DNA of 12,090 bases from JBGVSA01 sp041807905. Its GTDB lineage: Bacteria > Pseudomonadota > Gammaproteobacteria > Burkholderiales > Rhodocyclaceae. The number at the start of each line of letters is the position of its first letter. The stretch's first letter is position 1. A program made the translations under genes and the position numbers. This document shows positions 1 through 9,000 of this stretch, in pieces. Below the pieces are notes generated by a model. It was not told the origin of the DNA. It saw only the letters and a list, made by a program, of their open reading frames with translations, and searched no databases. Location of the stretch: assembly GCF_041807905.1 (NCBI RefSeq), contig NZ_JBGVSA010000051.1, forward strand, positions 1 through 12,090, given 5' to 3'.

Positions 1-3000
1 ACCGACTCGTCCTGGCCTTCGAGCATGTCACCAACGTTCTTGTACAAGAGAGGCGCGGCCTGCTGCATGGTCTGCGCGCGCAGGTCCGCAAGCTCCTGTT
101 GTTCCTTGACCTGCTGCGCGTCGAAGATCTTGTCGATCTTGCCGTTGGCGGTGTCGGCATCGTGATTGATGCTGGCGATGGTCTCGTCGGCCGTCTTGCC
201 GGTGCGGGCAATTTGTTCGTCGTTGTCCGTGATGACGATGGTGCCTTGTGAGATGACGCTCTTGGTGGTGCCGGTGGCCTGACCTTCGATCGGCGCCTGA
301 CCGTTGGCGGCGGCTGTGTTCAAGACGCTGACAGCAGCATTCTTGGCGAGCGTGCCATCGGCCCAGCCAACACCGCCCGCGCCGCTTGTACCGCCGCTAT
401 AGCTGAGTGCGATGCTGTCCTTGTCGCTGCTGAAGCTGGCGTAGTTTTCGACGTCACTGGTGGTCAGTGTGCGTGTCTCGAAGTAGTTCTTGTCCGGTGT
501 GGCGGTGCTGACGATGGCCCCGCCTTGTAGGTCGGTGTTGCCCTTGACCTTGATGTCGTATCCGCCGTCCCCGGCAAAGATGCCGCTTTGTTCATTGACC
601 GAAGCGAAGGTGCTGGTGGTGTTGCCTTCGCTGTAGTTGCCGCTGGCACTTACAGTGGTGCCGTAGCAGAACGGCGGGATGCACAGACTGGCCTGGAAGC
701 CACCCGACTCGGTGCGGGCGTCGTAGGTCTCCGTGTCCTGCCTGCTGCGGATGTTCAGGTCGTGACCAATGTCGGCCTCGACCCGGTCTGCCGTCAGTTG
801 CGCGCCTGCGATGTTGGCATCGTTCCCCGTGGTGATCGTTAGGGTGCCGGTGGCGTTGACGTGCGTATTCACCTGCGTGACGGATTGTCCATTCTCCATG
901 CCTTTGATCTGGCTGGCGGCCAGCTCAAGGGTGAAGCCGTTCTGGCTACCGCCCAGCCCAAAGCCGACGCCGATCCCGGCGCTATTGCCTTGCGATTGAC
1001 TGTCTAACGTTGCGGTGTTTTGCACGCTCTCCGCGTTCAGGTCGTGCGCTGCGTTGAGCGTGACGTTGGTGGCGTTGATCGTAGCGCCCCGCATGTTGAT
1101 GTCGCCGTCAATCGCCTTGCCGTCTGCATCCTTGGCCCCGGAGCCCGTGGCGATGATGGTTGCAGTGCCGCCCGCCGTGATGGTGGCACCACCCTGCGTA
1201 GTGCTGGCTGTATGTGTCTCGGAATGATTGGAGCTGCCCCCGATACTGACCGTGGCTTTGATAAGCGTGTTGCCGCCATTACTGTTCATGGGGTTGCCGG
1301 TCTCATTGACCCCGGTGCTGGTGCCTGCGCCGACTCCGTTGGCGATGGCTAGTCCTGCTTGCGTAGCGTACAGCGCGACAACTTCGTCGGATTTGTGGTT
1401 CTCCTTGGCATATGCGGCATTCTCGACGGCCTGGGCGGCCTGCACGGCGTAACCGGACAAGGCGAGCGTGACGCCGTACTGGCTGGAGCTGCTTGAACTG
1501 TTGGCGTTGGCCGTGTCGATGGCTGGATCAAGGTTCACGGTCTTACCAATCATCGTCACATCATTCTTGGCCTGGATGTCGGCACCGCGCGCGTTGATGT
1601 CGTCCTTGGCCGTCATGGTGACATTGCCATTAGTGCTGACGATCTGACTGATTACCGTGCTCTGACTGGTAGTCGTGGCGTCTTCGTGCTGCGAGTAGGT
1701 CTTGATGCCCACCGTGCCGGAATAACCAGTTCCACCCAGATCCCCCATCTGACGTCCCGATGTATCCATCTGAGCGGACAGACTCTCTTGCCCGGACAGG
1801 ATGTCGATGGTGCCCATCTTGGCGGAGAGAGTGACATCATTGTTGGCTTGTATGCCACTACCAGCCAGTCGGATGTCTCCCGTGCGAGCAGTTACGTCAA
1901 CACTGTCACCAATGAGTACGCTGGCGTTCTGACTGATTGCTTCGGTACTGCCGCTGCTTTGACTCTTCTGGGTGCCAATAGGGAAGACAGAGACACCGCT
2001 GTTATTGGGGCCACCCGAGATGAAGCGGCCAGTATCGCCTGCTGATGGGGCTGCCGAGCTGATCTTCCAGCCGCTGGTGCTGGAGGACGAGTATTCGGTA
2101 TAGGTATCGGTCGATGCCTGCACCGTGACGTTGCGATCGGCGTCGAGCTTGAGTTTCTCGCCGGCGGTCAGAAGGCTCCCCTCGATCAGGATATCGCCAT
2201 TCACGGCCTTGCCGTTGGCGTCCTTCTGTCCGTCGCCCGTGGCCTGCAGAGAGATGTCTCCGGCACTGTTGAACGAGCTGCCGCTATGGGTGAGCGATTC
2301 GCTATTTGTCTGGCTGCTGCTGCCAGTGCTCGACGCTGTGACGGCTATTTGCGTGTCAGTTGCACCCGCATGGGCGATCTCATCGATGATCTGCCGGCCA
2401 GCAGTGACCTTACTGTCGTTCTGCGAGGCGGCCTTGAGGTTCTTGGCCGTATCAAAAAGCGTCCCGACAACGGCGACCCCCAGACCATTTGACTGGCTAC
2501 TGCTGGCGCTCGATTGCACGACGTAGTCCTCTCCCGCCAGGACGGTGATGTTCTGGGCCAATACGTCGATGTGCCCGGTATTCTTGTCATCGCCCTTGCG
2601 ACCGGCAGTCACGTCACTGCCAATGAAGGTTGCGTCCTTGCCGGCGGTGACGATGACGTTACCCTCGGTCGCACCAACAGCAGAGCGCGCATCGCTCTGA
2701 GTCACTGCTACAAGGTGGCCTTCACCGTCGCTGTGTGCGTTCCCCACAGATACGCCGATACCGCCCTTGCCTGCGAAAGTGGATATCCCCGAACTCTTCT
2801 GGCTCTCGCTGTAGTCGGCTTCATAGTAGTTCTGTCCCGCCGTCACCAATACGTCGCCGTTGATGGCGGTCAGGGCCACGCCCTCCTTGCCGACCACGTT
2901 GCTCTGCTGCACGGTCAGGTTGTTGGTGGCCTGAAGATTGACCGTATTGCCGCTGATGGTGCTGCTCACGCCGACATCCGAATAGCTGCTGGAATCCGAC

Positions 3001-6000
3001 GTGGCCGAGCTGCGGTTGATGACTTTCGACTTGCTGTCGGAATGAGAGCTGGACTGCCCAGATGTCTGACGAGCCTCATCCACGACTATGTCGTTGCCGG
3101 CCAGCACCGTTGCGTCGCCCTTGGCAGAGACTGAACTACCCGTGACGTGGACGTCGTTGCCCGCATCGAGAAGCAGGTCACCACCCGCCTTAAACGAACT
3201 GCTGATGACACCTCGGTCTTCTGTCTTGTCCTGACTGCTGACGGAGCCCTTCGACATGAAACCGCTACTTTCACCATAGCTTGCCATGTCCAGCGTCTTG
3301 GTCGACGTGCCCGATGTGATATTGATGTCGTGGCCGGCGTGAGCCCCGATGGCGCCATCCGTTTGAACCGTCGCTGCACGGGCGTTCAGGTCGTTGCCAG
3401 CGTTCATCAAAATGGTGCCATTGCCACCGATGACACTACCGACTTCGGCACTGGCACTGTCCAGACGATGGCTGCGATCGGATGCCGCACCAAAGGACTG
3501 CTCGCTGCTGACCGTCACCGTGCCAATGTTGATGTTGTTGCCGGCTCCAATGTAAGTAATACCGTTCTTGCTCAGGTTACTGAGTTCGGCGGCATTGATG
3601 TTTGCGTCCTGACCCGCCTTGACGACCAACAGGCCATTCTCGCCGCCATTGGCCCCCACCTGAACCTGAGCCACCCGGCTGATGCCGGTGTTACTGCTCT
3701 GCCCATTGCTGGCCGTCGCGGTCTGCGAGGCGATGGTGACGTTGCGGATAGCGTCGAGTGACACGGCCGTGGTGCCCGAAATCATGCCGCCCGTGTGGAG
3801 GATGTCGTTGTTGGCTTTGAGGTCAACGATGTTGGCGTTGATCCGGCCGCCCGTCTGCACGATGTCATTGGCGGTGACCCCCATGTAGCCGGCTGCACCC
3901 AAGGCGCCGGTGTTCTCCAGGTTGCCCTTGACGTTGAGCTGCATGTCATGTGCGGCGATGAGCGTGCCACTGCCATTGATGTCGCCCGACTGCACACGCG
4001 CATAGACCTGTGGCACGAGCACCGAGATGCTCACACCATCGGCCGTGGTGACTTGCTGCTCGACCAGCCAGACGATGTCGGAGGTCAGCAGCGCCATCTG
4101 TTCGGCGGAGAGCGCCACACCCGGCACGAGCCCGTATTGCTTGGCGAAGGTGGCGCCATTGTTGAGCAGTGCGGCGTATTGCGCCTCATCGTCAGAGTAG
4201 CCGTCCAGGAAGCGCTGGCCCGTGAGTTGGGATATCTGCTGACGCACCAGCATCTGCTCGTAGAAGCCGTCGCCCAGGCGCTTCTGTACGAGTTGCGGGT
4301 CGTAGCCAAGGGCCGTGAGCATGCTGTCGGAGCTGAGCCAGTCCTTGTAGTTGGCAAAGCGCGGGTCGGTCTCGATCAGGTAGTTGCCCGATGAGGCCGG
4401 TGCGTCAGGCGCACGCCCATTCACGCTGCCGGTACTGTTGGGCAGGCTGACCTGACCAGCCGATTGCGTTGCCACGCGGAAGAGGCTGCTGTCGGGCAGG
4501 GTGAGATTCGGCGTAGTGGTGCGGACGACCTGACCGGAGCCCGCGTTGCTGGCCACTTCGATGATGGGGGCCACGACGTTGGGGCCCAGGGGTAATCCGT
4601 CAGGCCGCGAGGTACCCGCGCCAACCCCATTACGGGCAAGTTGCACGGACCCCGCGTCCCCCGTCACACCGCCGGAGCCTGCGTTACTGTCATCACGACC
4701 GCCAATCGAGGTGCCGCTGCCTGCGTCGGTGCTGTTGATGCGCACGACAGCCGCGCCCAGATCGATTTCTTCGGGCGGCAGCGCCGGGTTGTAGGCGTAG
4801 TCGGTCGTGCTCAGGTTGCGGAACTGCGTGAAGGTGCCCGAGCGCTCGGTGATGCGTGCTCCGGTACCATTGTCATTTCGGATCCTGTCCGCGTCGCCAT
4901 AGAGCGTGCCGCCCACGACAATCTTGCTCTGTGCGTTATAGAGGTCACCCACGTCGAGCAGCATGTTTCCGCCCGATTGAATCACGCTGGGGTCGCTGTT
5001 GGTGACGCGCGTCTCGGTGACGATCTCATCGTAGTCCCAGCGATCGAATTCGGTGCTGATGCGCTGGGTGTTGCCATCGGCATCGATGATGAAGAGGTTG
5101 TTGCGACCCTTGATGTTCTGAACGTAGGCGCCATCCTTCTCGGCGCTGTAGATGGGTTCGGTGTGGTCGGGGTCAGCGCCGCCCGTGTACTCGGTGACGT
5201 GCGTGCGGCTGACCTCCACGAATTCGACGCGCAGGTCGTCGTTCAGGTTGTTGACCTGCTCCACGCCCAGGCGCATGTCGCCCAGCGACTCGACCGTCGA
5301 ACTGTGGTTGTTGAGCACGCCGGCGCGCCCGGTGGCGACGAGGTTCTCGTCCAGCGTGCCACCGATGTTCAGCGTGTCGCCACTGAAGATGAGCGCGTGA
5401 CCGCTGTTGTTGATTTCATTTGAGCCGATCTGCATGTCGGCACGCGCGGCGATGGTGCCGGCACGCATGGTCCGCAGCCCCATGACATCGGCGACTTCTT
5501 CGGCGCTGTTGTTGAGCTGCCCCGCCTGAATGGCGACCAGATCACCATAGATGCGGCCGGTGCCAACGTTGTTCAGTGTGCCCGCCTGCAGCCAAGTCAC
5601 GCCACCATCGATGAGCCCGCGATTGGTGATCGTGCCCGAGGCGGACAGATGCGTGAGCGCAGCATTGAATTCGCCAGTCTCAGTATTGTCGATGTCGCGG
5701 GCGTTGACGTTGAGTGCCAGGGCCGACTGGACGAGCCCGCTGTTGGTCAGCTGCCCGGTCGTCGCGAGCGTGATGTTGCCGTCGCTGACGATCTGGCTCG
5801 CGTTGGTGTAGTCACCCTCCATCGACAGGGACAGGTCTGCGCCACTGCCGAGCTTGCCGGCGCCCCCATAGCGGGAGACATCCAGGGCCAGACCTTCGCC
5901 ACCTTCAATGACACCACCTTCGTTGTCGACGGTGAGCGTTCTGCCACCGGCATCCTTGATTTCGGTGACGCCACTGGCGCTGACGACACCGCTCCGATTG

Positions 6001-9000
6001 ACAAGGGTGCCACCACTCTCGATTGCGATTCGCCCGTCCGCCCGAATGGCACCGCTCGTGTTGTCCACGGAGGCGGCGCTGATGACGACTTCGTTGCCCT
6101 CAAGACCGTGATCCTGGCTGTTGGTATTGGTATTGCCCAGCGCGTCGGCGGTGATCGTCAGAGTCTGGGCTGCTCGTAGCAAACCACCGTCGTTGGCGAG
6201 CGATGATGCCGTGACCGTGACATCGGCCGCGCCCTGGATCTGACCACTGCTGTTATCAACCTGCTGGGCCGAGATACCAAGAGCGTCCCGCGCATTGATC
6301 ACCCCCCTCTCATTGTGCACCGTGCCGGTTGATTCGATCGACACCCCGGCAGCGCTGCCGATGAAGCCTGTCGAATTGTCGATGTCGCCCGCACGCACGG
6401 TCGCATTGCCCATGGACATGATGCCGCGACTGTCGCCCGACGCCGTATTCGTGAGCGCCTGTCCGTGCGTGTCGATCAGCAGATTGCCCTCCGACTGGAT
6501 CAGACCACTGGCGTTGTTGAGCGCACCGGAGTTGATGATGACATCTGTCTTGCCCGCCAATGTGCCGCTGGCATTGATCAGGGCTTGACCCTGCGTATCG
6601 ATACGCAAGGCGTCGCCGCCAATGGCGCCACCGCTATTGTCGATCGCGCCACCGGTGACGCTTGCCGTACCGGCGGCGAAGAGCGCGCCCCCGGCGTTGC
6701 GGGTCTGGCCGGCCGTGATCGTGGCATCCGACTGGATTGAACCAATCTGTCCGCCCTGGTTGTCGAGCGCCTGCGTGGTGAGATTCAATGCAGCGTTCGC
6801 ACCGATAAAACCCCCTTCGGTGTTCACAACACTTTGCGCGCTGGTGACGGTGAGTGACCCTTCGCTGGTGAGGTGCCCGCGCGTATTGATGAGCGTGTCC
6901 GCGGCGACTGCCAGCGTGCCGCTGCTGCCCACCTTGCCATCGGTGTTGTCTACATTGCCAACGCGGATCTGACCCTGCGCCGCGTCGCTCGCGAGCGTGC
7001 CGCGTGTGTTGTCCAGACGCTCCTCGACACTCACCGACAAGGCGTCCGTACTGCTCTGCGAAATCGTGCCGCCAATGTTGTCCAGGTCATGCGCCGCAAT
7101 CGTCAGCGCGCCGCTCGTGGCAATCGTGCCACCGGTGTTGTCGAGCGACTGCGCGACCGAGAAGGCTTGCGCGGCGACCGACTGGATTTTGCCGCTGCGA
7201 TTGGTGACATTGTCAGCAACAACCGACAGATCGCCCGCAAAGCCGATCGTCCCTTCGTCGTCGTTCAAAAGAGTCTGGGCGCGCAACGTGCCACTGCCGT
7301 TACCCACGATCTGTCCGCCCGTGTTGTCCAGCGCACCGCGTGATTTCAGCGACAGTGCGTCACTACCGACCGCCACGATGACGCCGGCGCGATTGTCGAT
7401 GGCCTGCGCATCGAGCACGAGGCCGTTTTGCGCCGCCACGATACCGCCCGAATTATCAGCATTGCCCGAAACGGTGAGGGCCAACGCATCGGACGACTGG
7501 ATGCGGCCCCCATTGGTGTTGCTCAGGCTTGCCACCGTCGCTGTGAGTGGCCCGTTAAAACTCAGTGTGCCCGCGTCGTTGGCAAGCGACGTCCCCGAGA
7601 TGTCCGAGGCGCTATTACCAGCGATAAGGCCACCGCGGTTGTCGATGCCGCCGGCGATTGCCAGATCCAGTTGCTGGTTGCCGGCGTGTTTGATTTCGCC
7701 GCCCGCGTTGGCGAGCGAGCCGGCGTGAATCGCCATGTGTTCGGCATTGCTCGTGATGGCGCCACCGGCATTGTCGAGCGCATCTGACAGGTGAATGTCG
7801 AGCGCTTGCGCACCACTCTGTGAGATCGACCCCGCCGAGTTGGCAAGACTACTCGCTTCGATTGAGAGTGCGCCCCCGACGTTGAGCGAGCCCCCCGTAT
7901 TGTCGATATCCTGCGCAGCGACGAGCGTTTGCGAACCGCCGGACTGCAAGGTCCCCGACGCATTGCCGATGCGTTGTGCATCGATGGACAGATCAGCACC
8001 GGCGCCGATCGCACCACCACGGTCGTTACGAAGCGCGTTGGCAGCGAGCACGACGTCGCCGTTCCCTGCGATATGGCCCGACGTGTTGTCCAGCGAACCA
8101 GTGACTGATACGGCAAGCGTATCCGCACCCTGCACGTAGACCGCCCCACCCGCATTGGAGAGGCTCTGAGCAGTCAAGGCCATGGCGTGCTGCGAGATGA
8201 TCTGGCCGCCCGCGTTGTCGATGCCGCCTGTCGCATTGATTGCCAGCGCGCCGTCGGTCTGCACCAGGCCACTGCCGTTGGCAAGGCGCTGCGCATCGAT
8301 CTGGATGGCGTTGGCAAAGGTAATCTTGCCGCCCTCGTTGGCCAGCTGAGCAGCAGTGATTTGCCCTTGGCCATTGCCCGCGATCTGGCCGGCCGTATTG
8401 TCCACGTCACCGAGGACGTTGACTGCGAGCGACTGCGATCCGCTGCTGAGGATCCTGCCGCCAGCGTTGGCAAGTGAGGCCGCGTCCAGCTGCATCGCGC
8501 TGCCAGCCTGCAAGGTGCCGGATGTGTTGTCCAGGGCGCCGCTGACCGTGAGCGTTTGTTCGCCTCCCGCGAGGATCTGGCCGTTCCGGTTATTGAGCGT
8601 CTGCACCCCGACAGTGACGGGCCCCGCCAGACCCACCTTGCCGCGTTCGTTGTCGAAGCGGTTGGCCGCGATGATTGCGTCACCGTTGGCGGCGAGCGAG
8701 CCGTCAGTGTTGATGAAGTCATCGGCAAAGGTCAGTACGAGACTATCTTCACCTGTCTGTTGCAGTACCCCGCCCGTGTTGTCCAGACCGCGCGCGTTGA
8801 TCGCGAGGTGTTCCGCAGTCAGCGTGGCGCCGCGTGTGGACATCTGTCCGGTCGCATCGATGGCGATCTGCCCGGGTGCGGTGATCGTGGCGCGATCCAG
8901 CGTGACCGCATCCCCTGCGACCACGAAGTTCTGCACTTGAACGGTACTGTCGGCAAGTGACACCGTCGGCGCCACCCACGACATCGCCCGGCCACCAAAG

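Noticed and set aside
2514..3761. Two plus-strand ORFs of about 205 codons each, nearly adjacent.
   Set aside because: Both are antisense to the FHA-2 repeats, with no ribosome binding site or family motif; they are shadows of TpsA.
4641..5423. Plus-strand ORF of 260 codons.
   Set aside because: It lies wholly opposite the TpsA frame, and its composition (runs of V, A, D, R) is what the antisense of Gly/Asn/Thr-rich GC-rich repeats gives. No start context and no recognisable domain.
6290..6310. Short C tract as a possible phase-variation site.
   Set aside because: Only six C in a row, too short to suggest slippage, and the frame is intact.
6997..7728. Plus-strand ORF of 243 codons and a minus-strand ORF of 197 codons overlapping near 7562-8155.
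   Set aside because: Both show the same repeat period as the TpsA rungs in another frame, as expected for a shadow of a repetitive gene.
5904..8786. Regularly spaced short motifs (for example gttgtc about every 64 or 128 bases), at first sight like a CRISPR array.
   Set aside because: The repeated bases are short and degenerate, keep the TpsA reading frame, and encode the D-N turn of each beta-helix rung.
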